Part shown: one piece after another, positions 33,742 to 41,665 of the stretch
Layout: each line of letters starts with the position of its first letter
Position numbering within the stretch: the first letter of the stretch is position 1
Assembly: GCA_024233495.1 (NCBI GenBank)
Contig: JACKPM010000002.1
Coordinates: 124,001 to 188,000 of the forward strand
Direction of reading: 5' to 3'
Origin: Chlamydiales bacterium
GTDB lineage: Bacteria > Chlamydiota > Chlamydiia > Chlamydiales > JAAKFR01
DNA: 64,000 bases
Notes under the pieces: model-generated
Databases searched by the model: none
The model's input: only the letters and a program-made list of their open reading frames with translations
Told to the model about the DNA's origin: nothing
Translations under genes and position numbers: made by a program

Positions 33742-35136
33742 ATGAAAAAACGAGCGATCACAGTAGCAGATGGAGATGGCATCGGCCCTGAAATTATGGC
33801 TGCCACTCTCCAAACTTTGGAAGCAGCAGGCGCTGCTCTTGAAATTGAAAAGGTTGCAATCGGCGAAAAGGTCTATCTTGCCGGTAACAAGGCAGGAATT
33901 GCTGAAGAGGCTTGGGATTCACTTCGTCGCACAAAGGTGTTTTTGAAGGCGCCCATTACCACGCCGCAAGGTGGAGGTTACCGCAGCCTCAACGTGACTG
34001 TGCGAAGCCGCCTAGGTCTCTACGCTAACGTGCGCCCCTGCATTTCGTATGCCCCTTTTATTCGCACAAAGCACCCTAAGATGGATGTCGTAGTTGTGCG
34101 AGAGAACGAAGAAGACCTCTATATCGGCGTAGAGTATCAGCAAACGCCCGATACTTATGAAGCGCTCAAGTTAATCAGCCGCGCCGGCACTGAAAAGATT
34201 TGTCGCTACGCCTTCGAATACGCAAAGCGATATGGGCGGAAGAAGGTGACATGCTTCTCAAAGGACAACATCTTAAAAATTTCAGATGGCCACTTCCACA
34301 AGGTGTTTGAGCAAATCGCGACTGAGTATCCAGAGATCGAGAATGAGCACTGGATCATCGACATTGGAGCGGCAAAGCTCGCTGACACACCTGAAGATTT
34401 CGATGTGGTGGTAATGCCTAATCTTTATGGGGATATTCTTTCAGATGTTGGAGCTCAAATTACAGGTTCTGTAGGACTTGTAGGGACCGCTAACATTGGT
34501 GAAGGTGGCGCGATGTTTGAGGCTATTCATGGGAGCGCCCCTGCGATTGCGAGTCAAAATGTAGCAAATCCAACAGGGCTTATTCTCGCCTCTGTGCTCA
34601 TGCTTGTACATATTGGGCAAAATGAGGCGGCCACTCATTTGCACAACGCTTGGCTCAAAACGATTGAGGATGGTGTGCACACCAAGGAGATTGCCTCAGA
34701 GCAGACGAAAGAAGTTGTAGGCACGAAAGAGTTTGGAGAGGCTGTCTGCAAGCGCATGGGAAAAGTACCATCCAAACTACAAGCAGTTAAGTACTCTTCT
34801 ACAAAAGACGAGGTGTGGGCGCACCACACATTTGCTCCAAGCTCCTCAAATCGAGAGTTTGTAGGTGTCGATGTGACAGTCTACTCTCATGACGCGCTTG
34901 AGCAGCTTGTAAAAAAGCTACAAGTAAAAGAGATGAAGCTTACTAAGATTTTTAATCGAGGGCTACAAGTGTGGCCTGAAATTACGCATGAATCCACTAT
35001 TGTGGATCAATGGAGATGTCGGTTTGAAGGGAAGGGATCCCTGATCAAGTTGCTCGAAGAGTTGAAGAGTATTGATGTAATCAAAACATCAAATCTCTAC
35101 ACCTTCGACGGCAAAGCTGGTTACAGTAACGCCTAA
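33742..35136 (+). CDS. icd: Isocitrate dehydrogenase, extended bacterial type
   Basis: Oxidative decarboxylation of isocitrate. Seen: TVADGDGIGPEIM, the substrate loop SLNVTVRSRLGLYANVRP, VVVRENEEDLYIGVEY, IDIGAAKLADTPEDFDVVVMPNLYGDILSDVGAQITGSVG and the nucleotide-binding block EAIHGSAPAIASQNVANPTGLI. The C-terminal ~130 residues form an extra domain as in Thermus/Rickettsia-type IDH of ~480-500 residues. Start at 33742 (MKKRAIT) matches the family N-terminus; upstream codons overlap kdsD. Chlamydiaceae lack icd, so a fuller TCA cycle is implied. The start is divergent from kdsD with about 60 bases between starts. Confidence 0.93.
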   Translation: MKKRAITVADGDGIGPEIMAATLQTLEAAGAALEIEKVAIGEKVYLAGNKAGIAEEAWDSLRRTKVFLKAPITTPQGGGYRSLNVTVRSRLGLYANVRPCISYAPFIRTKHPKMDVVVVRENEEDLYIGVEYQQTPDTYEALKLISRAGTEKICRYAFEYAKRYGRKKVTCFSKDNILKISDGHFHKVFEQIATEYPEIENEHWIIDIGAAKLADTPEDFDVVVMPNLYGDILSDVGAQITGSVGLVGTANIGEGGAMFEAIHGSAPAIASQNVANPTGLILASVLMLVHIGQNEAATHLHNAWLKTIEDGVHTKEIASEQTKEVVGTKEFGEAVCKRMGKVPSKLQAVKYSSTKDEVWAHHTFAPSSSNREFVGVDVTVYSHDALEQLVKKLQVKEMKLTKIFNRGLQVWPEITHESTIVDQWRCRFEGKGSLIKLLEELKSIDVIKTSNLYTFDGKAGYSNA

Positions 35137-35292
35137 CACGAAATAGTTAGGCTGATTTTAGAAAGTGATGCTGTATCTGAGCGTTGGGAGAGAGGGATCC
35201 TATTTTTTTGATATACAATCTTTTATAGAACCTGCAATTGCAAGGGAAGCAAAAGATCTGCAAGTTTAACATATTTACTAAGGAGGCCTAAG

Positions 35293-35874
35293 ATGGCTGG
35301 AGCAGTTCCTCAAGTGCATAATATTTGTTCTGCATGTAACCTACCTGATGCAACCCTTACTCAAGCAAGCGCTTGTCAAAAATGCCACCAAGTCGCCTTT
35401 CATACGAATTTTAGGTGTCAGACAAATAGAAGAGTTCATCATTTCTGTGCACAAAGTGTCGATGGAAGTATGACGGCTCAAAAGGCACGCCTATTTTTAC
35501 AGGGACTTTTAGAAAACGCTTCTGCTGTAGGGCTACGACTACCTCAAGACCTACAGTCTAGACAGCCAGACAAATACCTGCATATCCAATATCAGAGCAA
35601 TGGGGGCATATTTTTTTGCTATTCTGAGTTAAAGACCGTCTCACCAGATGCTGTCTCTCCAAATTATACAATGGTTCAGCAGAAATTAGCGGAGCATGGT
35701 GCCAATAGAAACCGCGTCACTGTTCTTGTCACGCCAGGTACTTTGACAGAGCAAGGTATGCAGCTGCCCTCTGATGGATACCCCATGAGCCAAGCGGGTG
35801 TTTATCTTTTTGACGTTACAGAATGGAACGCGCTGGTTGCCAACATGAATACAGCGGATCCGCAAGTGAAGTAA
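35293..35874 (+). CDS. Zinc-finger-containing protein of unknown function
   Basis: A 193-residue soluble protein with a strong ribosome site (AAGGAGG). Residues 12-52 contain C12-x2-C15, C28-x2-C31, H37, C42, H49/H50 and C52, a pattern like cross-brace zinc fingers (RING/PHD/B-box class) of eukaryotes, though spacing does not fit one class exactly. The remaining part (residues 60-193) is a mixed alpha/beta region (YLHIQYQSNGGIFFCYSELKTV, RNRVTVLVTPGTLTE). No signal peptide. Candidate host-directed protein. It ends just before a MITE-like element. Confidence 0.65.
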   Translation: MAGAVPQVHNICSACNLPDATLTQASACQKCHQVAFHTNFRCQTNRRVHHFCAQSVDGSMTAQKARLFLQGLLENASAVGLRLPQDLQSRQPDKYLHIQYQSNGGIFFCYSELKTVSPDAVSPNYTMVQQKLAEHGANRNRVTVLVTPGTLTEQGMQLPSDGYPMSQAGVYLFDVTEWNALVANMNTADPQVK

Positions 35875-35900
35875 TTCGCATTGTTCTCTAATCGCGCATA

Positions 35901-36150
35901 AGTCAATCTCTGAAAGTCTTTTGGGCGACTTCCGACGAGATCTGGCTTCTGAGGAGATCCGCAATCTGCGAAAGGCGCTGCCCCTACTATTTAGGTATCG
36001 ACGAAGTTGCCAACCTTCCATAGACTTTACTGGTTTGCCAACCTTCCTTCAAAGACCGTTTGCCACTACAGATAGGCATCGAGGAGGTTGTCGAACCCTC
36101 CAAAGCATTAGTCTCGACAAAATCAGCCGAAAGGCTTCCAGAGATTGACT
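35901..36150. mobile_element. MITE-like element, family 3
   Basis: Ends are inverted repeats of about 35 imperfect bases (AGTCAATCTCTGAAAGTCTT at the left, complement of AGTCAATCTCTGGAAGCCTT at the right), bordered by TA on both sides (35899-35900, 36151-36152). The 250-bp interior has an 11-base direct repeat GCCAACCTTCC and no gene. It explains the gap between 35875 and 36190. Right next to it (36166-36182) is a fragment resembling a family 1 end (GAATCGACTATAG). Confidence 0.75.
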
Positions 36151-36191
36151 TATTCAACAATGCAAAGATTTTTGACTGAATCGACTATAGT

Positions 36192-36965
36192 TTAATCATT
36201 TGCCTGATTGTCCTTCAGGCATTCATACAAGATGGATTCACTGTTATCGTTAACGCTCTTAAATGAGTAGGGAGTTGTTTTGCTTTTGATTAGAAATCCA
36301 TGTTTGCTCAATAAATTTTCGATTTCTAGCATTGAATATAGTTTTAGGCTGAACTCCTCCACTTCTGTTCGAACGATTGTATTCTTTTCCCATTGTTCAT
36401 ATCTAAAGAGAGTCGTCTCAATGCCTGTTTTTTGATCAAAACTGCTGAGGCGGTTAACAACAAGAAGAGAGTGATCATTTTTTCTTATTGAATTTCCTCT
36501 CCAAACTCCAGGATTGGATGTGGCAGCTCGCAACGTCTCAACTTCAAAAATAAATTTTCCTCTATGCGACATCCATTTAAAAATAAGCTTTAATGCTCTA
36601 GATACATCTTCCTGCTCTGTAAGGAGGCCGAAGGAGCCACTTGGAATAAAAACTAAATCAAATTTTTTCAAAGGGTTAAAATCTTCGAATCGCCCTTCTA
36701 TCAATTCTGCCTTCAGCTTTCTGTCCTGACATTTGCTTCGGCATACGTTTAGCATTTGCCTTGAAAGATCAAAGCCTGTTATGTCATAGCCTGCCTCTAG
36801 AAGAGGGATGAGAAAACGTCCTGTTCCACACATTGGCTCTAGAAGGGGACCTTGCGCCTCCTTAGCCATTGCGAGGAAATAGGTGATTTCCTTTTCATGA
36901 GGGAAGGGTTTATCGAGTTCATAGTATTCCGTGCATAACTCTTTGTAGCTAGTGTTAGAACTCAT
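36192..36965 (-). CDS. Class I SAM-dependent methyltransferase
   Basis: A 257-residue methyltransferase: motif I LLEPMCGTGRFLIPLLEAGYDITGFDLSRQML with the acidic residue of motif I/II, then LIEGRFEDFNPLKKFDLVFIPSGSFGLL (motifs II-III). A typical UbiE/Methyltransf_25-like architecture; substrate unknown. Start: ATG at 36965 (MSSNTSYKEL); ATG at 36971 is also possible and neither has a ribosome site. Codon use looks more AT-rich than its neighbours, and it is flanked by mobile-element sequence, consistent with acquisition by transfer. Confidence 0.75.
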   Translation of the reverse strand: MSSNTSYKELCTEYYELDKPFPHEKEITYFLAMAKEAQGPLLEPMCGTGRFLIPLLEAGYDITGFDLSRQMLNVCRSKCQDRKLKAELIEGRFEDFNPLKKFDLVFIPSGSFGLLTEQEDVSRALKLIFKWMSHRGKFIFEVETLRAATSNPGVWRGNSIRKNDHSLLVVNRLSSFDQKTGIETTLFRYEQWEKNTIVRTEVEEFSLKLYSMLEIENLLSKHGFLIKSKTTPYSFKSVNDNSESILYECLKDNQAND

Positions 36966-36991
36966 TACCATGGTTTGATTATTTTTGAAGG

Positions 36992-37327
36992 TTAGGGAGA
37001 GGAGGATTGAGGAATCGCGATTTCAGTGACATTGTAACGGCGCGTCTCTGGATTAAGTTCTTGTATAACAAATTGTGCGAGCGAGCTAACCATACTGGCA
37101 ACTAAATGGAGTGGAAAGGTTGTTTTTTGTAACGCTTGTTGCTCAAGCCTAGTTTGCGTGAGCATGCCTTGGGTATGCTGAAAATGTATTTCTCCTTCAC
37201 GAATAATCTCTTGCTGAACATTGATACAGATGATCGCTCCTTTTTCTCTGTTAACGCGCACAACTATGAAAAAATAATTTCCAGTGCACATGCCACTGAA
37301 ATCATTTGGTCGGGTGCGTTCAACCAT
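36992..37327 (-). CDS. Hypothetical protein
   Basis: A 111-residue protein without recognised domain. The sequence (YFFIVVRVNREKGAIICINVQQEIIREGEIHFQH...) is protein-like with alternating strands and a helix; no signal or membrane segment. It stands alone on the - strand, 20 bases from the methyltransferase gene. No clear ribosome site. Could be real or a remnant. Confidence 0.45.
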   Translation of the reverse strand: MVERTRPNDFSGMCTGNYFFIVVRVNREKGAIICINVQQEIIREGEIHFQHTQGMLTQTRLEQQALQKTTFPLHLVASMVSSLAQFVIQELNPETRRYNVTEIAIPQSSSP

Positions 37328-37402
37328 TCGCTGTGCACGTAAAAATGCATCTTCATAATTTCAGCATAGCTGTGAAAAATGGATGAAAATTGAAAAGTCA
37401 TG

Positions 37403-38227
37403 TCACATATCTACTTTGTTTGTATCGCCGCGGTAGGCTCCTTTCATCTTCTTGTCAAGCATCCTTTTCATCACATCAATCGCCTTGATCCCTTTCTCAA
37501 GGTGATCCTTTGTGAATGTTTCAAAGATTTTTTTGGAGCTCTCTTTAGTCTTCACTCCATCTCGTGTGAGAGGGAGATCTGAAATCAATAGAAGAGCGCC
37601 AAGAGGTAGCTTACGCCTATAGCTTGCAGCAAAAAGAGTCGCACACTCCATCTCATACGCCTGGGCGCGTGTGTCGCGTAGACGATTTTTGAACTCTTCA
37701 TTGAATTCCCAAAAACGAATATTTGAAGTGTAGGAGATGCCAATATGGTAGCGGGCATCTTCCTCTTCTAACACATCAGTAACCGCTTTTTGCATTAAAA
37801 AATTCCCAAGGGCTGGTACTTCTCTTGGGAAATAAAAATCACTTGCCCCCTCTGCACGGATACCTGCAATGGGGATGAAATAGTCCCCAACTTTATAGTG
37901 GCGGCGTAAACCGCCACACATGCCAAGCATGAGCACCGCCTTCACTTGTGGCAAAAAGGCAGCGAGATCAACAATAAGGGCGGCAGCAGCAGACCCGAGC
38001 TTAAAGTCGATGATGCTTATATCGAGCTCAGGAGAGTGTGCCGCTGTGAACATAGAACCTTCTGTGAGCGGAACTTGTTGAATTTCAGCAAATGTGCGGA
38101 TGTAGTAGTGGAAATTTGTTAGGAGGAGGTATGAGCGAAACTGCCCAATTTCAGAGCCTGAGTAGCGCTCCAAAGTGTCAGAGGCGATCTTCGCTTCATG
38201 TGGATTTTGTTCTTTGAAATAGCTCAT
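37403..38227 (-). CDS. amn: AMP nucleosidase
   Basis: Cleaves AMP to adenine and ribose-5-phosphate. Seen: ISIIDFKLGSAAAALIVDLAAFLPQVKAVLMLGMCGGLRRHYKVGDYFIPIAGIRAEGAS and AQAYEMECATLFAASYRR (nucleoside phosphorylase-like active site with MECATL). The ATG at 38227 follows GAGGGAAGAA and gives 274 residues, close to chlamydial Amn; the frame to 38308 is not supported. It corresponds to CT751, next to EF-P (CT752). Overlaps by 4 bases the small gene upstream. Confidence 0.92.
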   Translation of the reverse strand: MSYFKEQNPHEAKIASDTLERYSGSEIGQFRSYLLLTNFHYYIRTFAEIQQVPLTEGSMFTAAHSPELDISIIDFKLGSAAAALIVDLAAFLPQVKAVLMLGMCGGLRRHYKVGDYFIPIAGIRAEGASDFYFPREVPALGNFLMQKAVTDVLEEEDARYHIGISYTSNIRFWEFNEEFKNRLRDTRAQAYEMECATLFAASYRRKLPLGALLLISDLPLTRDGVKTKESSKKIFETFTKDHLEKGIKAIDVMKRMLDKKMKGAYRGDTNKVDM

Positions 38228-38448
38228 TTCTTCCCTCTTTTGAAGCGGCGTAGCCACTTTTTCAGTCGCGACTCTTTCTCTTTTGGGATGTGAAAACTCT
38301 CTCCCCATCCATAGATCTCATTCATCTCACATCCTACGATTTTACGCTCCGATTTGTGGAAGCGCGCATCGACAGGGTAGTCCTTATACTTGTTTCTCCA
38401 CACCAATTGACCGATACAGCTCTTTAGGTTATACTGACACGTCATCAT
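38224..38448 (-). CDS. Small basic protein upstream of amn
   Basis: A protein of about 74 residues (start ATG at 38448; other Mets at 38445 and 38472 are possible). Unrecognised. It contains QLVWRNKYKDYPVDARFHKSERKIVG and a strongly basic end (RLKKWLRRFKRGKK). It overlaps the amn start by 4 bases (ATGA), a sign of a translated partner. Its start is only 15 bases from the divergent efp gene. Confidence 0.5.
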   Translation of the reverse strand: MMTCQYNLKSCIGQLVWRNKYKDYPVDARFHKSERKIVGCEMNEIYGWGESFHIPKEKESRLKKWLRRFKRGKK

Positions 38449-38463
38449 ACAAGGAAAAGCATT

Positions 38464-39036
38464 ATGGGGCAAATCAGTACAAGCGACTTTCGCGCAGGTT
38501 TAAAAGTTGAGATCGATGGACAGCCTTACATTATGGTAAGCAATCAATTTGTGAAGCCAGGGAAGGGGCAGGCATTTAACCGCGTTCGTCTCAAGCACCT
38601 CACTTCTGGGCGCACGATTGAAAAGACATACAAATCTGGAGAAACGCTTGAGGAAGCGGATATTGAAGATGAGCAAATGCGCCTTCTCTATGTCGACCAA
38701 ACAGGTGCGACGTTCATGCATGATGAAACATTTGAACAGGTCACTATCCCTAATGAAAAGCTGGAAGATGTAAAACAGTGGCTTGTTGATGACCAAGTGT
38801 ATGGTCTTATCTTCTATAAGGGAGAAGTAATTACCGTAGAACCCCCCATATTCATGGAGATGGAAATTGCTGAGACAGCGCCAGGTGTACGTGGTGACAC
38901 TGCATCAGGACGTGTACTCAAGCCAGCGACCACAAGTACGGGCGCAACAATTCAAGTTCCCATTTTCCTTGAGCAGGGCGAGGTCGTAAAGATTGATACT
39001 CGCACAGGGGAATATGTCTCTCGCGTTAACAAATAG
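38464..39036 (+). CDS. efp: Elongation factor P
   Basis: A 190-residue EF-P that relieves ribosome stalling at polyproline runs. Three beta-barrel domains: domain I ends with VKPGKGQAFNRVRLKHLTSG, where the Lys of PGKGQA is the site modified by lysylation; C-terminal VEPPIFMEMEIAETAPGVRGDTASG...VPIFLEQGEVVKIDTRTGEYVSRV is typical. AAGGAAAAG ribosome site. It matters here because the window encodes a protein with three runs of eight prolines. Followed by its own modifying enzyme gene. Confidence 0.96.
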   Translation: MGQISTSDFRAGLKVEIDGQPYIMVSNQFVKPGKGQAFNRVRLKHLTSGRTIEKTYKSGETLEEADIEDEQMRLLYVDQTGATFMHDETFEQVTIPNEKLEDVKQWLVDDQVYGLIFYKGEVITVEPPIFMEMEIAETAPGVRGDTASGRVLKPATTSTGATIQVPIFLEQGEVVKIDTRTGEYVSRVNK

Positions 39037-39835
39037 ACTTGAGGAGCGCGCGCATATGCTTGCGCGTGCCCGTGCCTTTTTTGCTGAGAGGGAAGTCCTA
39101 GAAGTTGATACTCCTATGCTATCGCGCACAGCCCCTATAGACGCACACATCGACTGTGTGGAGGTCAAGTGTATCGGCAAGCCTGCCTATTTGCACACCT
39201 CACCTGAATATGGGATGAAGCGCCTTCTTTGCGAGGGTAGTGGCGATATCTATCAGCTGGCGCACGTCTTCCGCGACAATGAGTGGGGAGAGAAGCACAC
39301 GGTTGAATTCACTATGGCAGAGTGGTACCGCCTCGGATTTTCCCTGCAGCAGATGATAGAAGAGACGTTTCGCTTCATTCAACTCTTTGTTGAAGTGGAC
39401 ACATTTGAAGTGCTCTCCTACCACCAAGTGATGTGTGGGCACGATGAGGAGAGTTTTGCTCTCAATATCGAACCCACGCTTGGCCAGGGAAAGGTGACTT
39501 TTATGACCGACTATCCTCCAGAAAAAGCAATGCTCGCACAAGTGAATGCGCAAGGTGTTGCCGAGCGCTTTGAAGTCTTCTACCAAGGCATCGAGCTCGC
39601 AAATGGCTACCACGAACTTGGAAACGCTCTTGAGCAAAGACGGCGCCTTCAAGAGGCAAATCGAGAAAGGCTTGAGTTTGGAAAAAGTCGCTATCCCCTC
39701 GACACCCTCTTTTTAGAGGCGCTCGAAAAGGGGCTTCCCGACTGCTGCGGCGTAGCCGTGGGATTTGATCGCCTTATGATGCTTAGATATAACGCAGGCA
39801 AGATCGACAACATATTACCTTTTAGAAGTTTATGA
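39014..39835 (+). CDS. epmA: EF-P lysine-tRNA-synthetase-like ligase
   Basis: A 273-residue GenX/PoxA (EpmA) protein: LysRS-like class II catalytic core without the tRNA-binding domain. Seen: REVLEVDTPMLSRTAPIDAHID, YLHTSPEYGMKRLLCEGSGDIYQLAHVFRDNEWGEKHTVEFTMAEWYR (motif 2) and the C-terminal GVAVGFDRLMMLRY (motif 3). It attaches beta-lysine to EF-P; its partner EpmB is not in the window. ATG at 39014 (MSLALTNR) matches family starts; ATG at 38993 is less likely. It overlaps efp by 23 bases and HAD by 4 bases. Confidence 0.93.
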   Translation: MSLALTNRLEERAHMLARARAFFAEREVLEVDTPMLSRTAPIDAHIDCVEVKCIGKPAYLHTSPEYGMKRLLCEGSGDIYQLAHVFRDNEWGEKHTVEFTMAEWYRLGFSLQQMIEETFRFIQLFVEVDTFEVLSYHQVMCGHDEESFALNIEPTLGQGKVTFMTDYPPEKAMLAQVNAQGVAERFEVFYQGIELANGYHELGNALEQRRRLQEANRERLEFGKSRYPLDTLFLEALEKGLPDCCGVAVGFDRLMMLRYNAGKIDNILPFRSL

Positions 39836-40506
39836 CTGGGTTTCTTTTTGACAACGATGGCGTTCTAATCGATACAACAGAGCTCCACTGGCTCGCATGG
39901 CAAAAGCTGATGGAAGAAGACCCATCGCTGCGCATGACGCGGGCGCAGTTCACATATGGCTTTGGGAAAACAAATAAGCTTATTATGGATGAGACAATGC
40001 CCGATGCCTCGGTAGAGCAAAAGAAGAGGTGGGCAGAAAGGAAAGAAGAGCTTTTCCGTGCGCTTGCCAAACATGAGGTGGAGATCATCCATGGAATGGA
40101 GCACTTTTTGCAAAAGGTGCAAGAGGCCAACATCCCCCATATCATTGCAAGCTCCACACCGCTGAAAAATTTGGAGATGTATCTTGAAGCGACACACTTG
40201 GGAAAATATTTTGATTACTATATTTCTGGAGAAGAAGTAGCGCAGGGGAAACCGGCTCCAGATATCTTTATTGCAGCAGCACACCGTCTTGGTTTAGATC
40301 CCCATGACTGCGTTGTCTTTGAAGATGCGCCAGCGGGAGTACTTGCTGCGCGTGCAGCGGGTTGCTTTGTGGTCGCTCTTGAAACCTCACATCCACACAC
40401 TGATTTGCCTACCTATGACCTTGTTTACCCCTCCCCTGAGGAGCTCGATTTAGAGGAAATTCTTGTCATGAAGGAAAAAATGCTGTATAAGGGGAGGCAT
40501 GGATGA
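39832..40506 (+). CDS. HAD-superfamily hydrolase
   Basis: A 224-residue haloacid dehalogenase-type phosphatase (phosphoglycolate phosphatase/beta-PGM-like). Seen: FDNDGVLIDTTELHW (nucleophile; the usual DxD appears as DND), ASSTPLKNLEMYLEAT (motif II Ser/Thr), and GKPAPDIFIAAAHRLGLDPHDCVVFEDAPAGVLAARAAG (motifs III/IV). The substrate is a small phosphorylated metabolite, not defined. Overlaps epmA by 4 bases and the next gene by 8 bases. Confidence 0.92.
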   Translation: MTGFLFDNDGVLIDTTELHWLAWQKLMEEDPSLRMTRAQFTYGFGKTNKLIMDETMPDASVEQKKRWAERKEELFRALAKHEVEIIHGMEHFLQKVQEANIPHIIASSTPLKNLEMYLEATHLGKYFDYYISGEEVAQGKPAPDIFIAAAHRLGLDPHDCVVFEDAPAGVLAARAAGCFVVALETSHPHTDLPTYDLVYPSPEELDLEEILVMKEKMLYKGRHG

Positions 40507-40720
40507 GGTTTCAAGTATCTCTCACGTTTCGAAAGTAAAGAAGAGCGCCTCTCTCAAGATAGGGCAGGTTGAAGATGCTCTTTCCATCTCATCTGATGTC
40601 CAAAAAGTGGCGGACTGGGTAGAGATGATAAAAGCGATGCCCGATATGCGCGATATCGCGCTTTCCATGGAGACCCCCTCTCTTGACGCTCTAGCACAGG
40701 CTATCGCCAGAGAGCTTTAG
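40499..40720 (+). CDS. FlgM-like small protein (putative anti-sigma28)
   Basis: A 73-residue protein at the end of the EF-P operon (overlaps HAD by 8 bases). The stretch VEDALSISSDVQKVADWVEMIKAMPDMRDIALSMETPSLDALAQAIAREL follows the FlgM layout D-x-V/L-x-L/I-S-x-x-A/V...L..MPD.R.......IA..L. Chlamydiae keep sigma28 and flagellar-type basal genes, and FlgM inhibits sigma28. The C-terminal half is shorter than in flagellar FlgM, so identity is tentative. It sits in the position of the short hypothetical gene following efp in Chlamydia. Confidence 0.6.
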   Translation: MDEVSSISHVSKVKKSASLKIGQVEDALSISSDVQKVADWVEMIKAMPDMRDIALSMETPSLDALAQAIAREL

Positions 40721-41030
40721 TCTTTTCATTGGGCTGTGTTTCCAAAGTCCGAGAGGAAGTGTAGTTGAATAGCCCTTTCACTATTGCCAAGGAGCAATCG
40801 TTTTGGCTTTTGACTATAAAATGTCTCTTTCGTGGCACCAAAGAAAGCGTAGCATCGATGCAATGTAGCCCGAAGTAGGCAACACGATTGTGCACCAAAT
40901 AGCGACCCACAAATGGCGTAAAATCCTTTTCCATGTGCAGCACTATAGTCGAGCTCTTCTACTCATTCAAATAAGTTGATCTTAAAGAAATCATAAACTA
41001 TTCTTGAATCAGATAAAGCAGGAGGCTCCT
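40721..41030. other. Intergenic, with a doubtful reverse ORF
   Basis: 310 bp with no strongly supported gene. An 80-codon frame on the - strand (40943 to 40701) reads MLHMEKDFTPFVGRYLVHNRV... with protein-like composition but no ribosome site; it may be a decayed gene. Two pieces resemble family 1 element ends: TTGACTATAAAA near 40810 and ACTATAGTCGA near 40943. The last 30 bases hold the GGAGG site of the next gene. Confidence 0.35.
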
Positions 41031-41657
41031 ATGTTCACAGAATTAGAACATGTCGCACAAGAGATGAAAGCCTTTGATCAAGTGGCCCGATCGAGGCTTG
41101 AATCTTATCAGTCAACCGGTGAGGTAGGGCTTATTGTCACAGTAAGCACTCTTTTTGGCTTTGCGATTTCGGGTTTAGCGCAGAAGCAGAATATTGCTCA
41201 ACGGCATCCGCCTAAGGAGATTATTTTGCTCTCTACTACTGACCAAGCTAAGCTCTGCCAAGAAATTTGGGAAGCAATAAAGGGTTGCACCTCATTTTTA
41301 GGGACGGAGATTTTGCTTGGAGAGTGTCTCGCACAAATTCAAAACCTTACTGGAGTTCAAAGGGATGAGATCAAAGACATTTTTGAGTCAGGCTGGTTTG
41401 CAACAGAAGAGAGTTTCAAAGCTTTCCAAGCAATGAAGTTCACCATTGAGGATAGTCCTCAAATGGAAGTTAGGACTTTTTTTGAAGAAAAATCTCCGGA
41501 CTTTATTTACTTGGGCTTTGAAGATGTCTCTCCTTGGACTTCTTGGTTGATGGAACATGAAAAAAAATGTATGGCTCTGCATATGTGCAAAATTGAGTCC
41601 GAGCCTGGACTTTGTTTCTTCGAAGGCTGTCTAGCAAACAAGACCACACGTCTATAG
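41031..41657 (+). CDS. Hypothetical soluble protein
   Basis: A 208-residue protein, not recognised. Start at 41031 (MFTELEHVAQ) has GGAGG 5 bases upstream; the frame to 41004 does not. It has a moderately hydrophobic segment (GEVGLIVTVSTLFGFAISGLA, about residues 34-54) which may be a membrane segment or buried helix, and an acidic rest (GCTSFLGTEILLGECLAQ, FEEKSPDFIYLGF). Five Cys in the C-terminal third (KKCMALHMCKIE..LCFFEGC). Its 3' end lies 8 bases before the next start. Confidence 0.65.
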   Translation: MFTELEHVAQEMKAFDQVARSRLESYQSTGEVGLIVTVSTLFGFAISGLAQKQNIAQRHPPKEIILLSTTDQAKLCQEIWEAIKGCTSFLGTEILLGECLAQIQNLTGVQRDEIKDIFESGWFATEESFKAFQAMKFTIEDSPQMEVRTFFEEKSPDFIYLGFEDVSPWTSWLMEHEKKCMALHMCKIESEPGLCFFEGCLANKTTRL

Positions 41658-41665
41658 CGGGTGGG

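Noticed and set aside
33681..33806. Longer kdsD N-terminus (starts at 33806 or 33734)
   Set aside because: Overlaps the divergent icd start; family size and N-terminal homology fit the Met at 33680.
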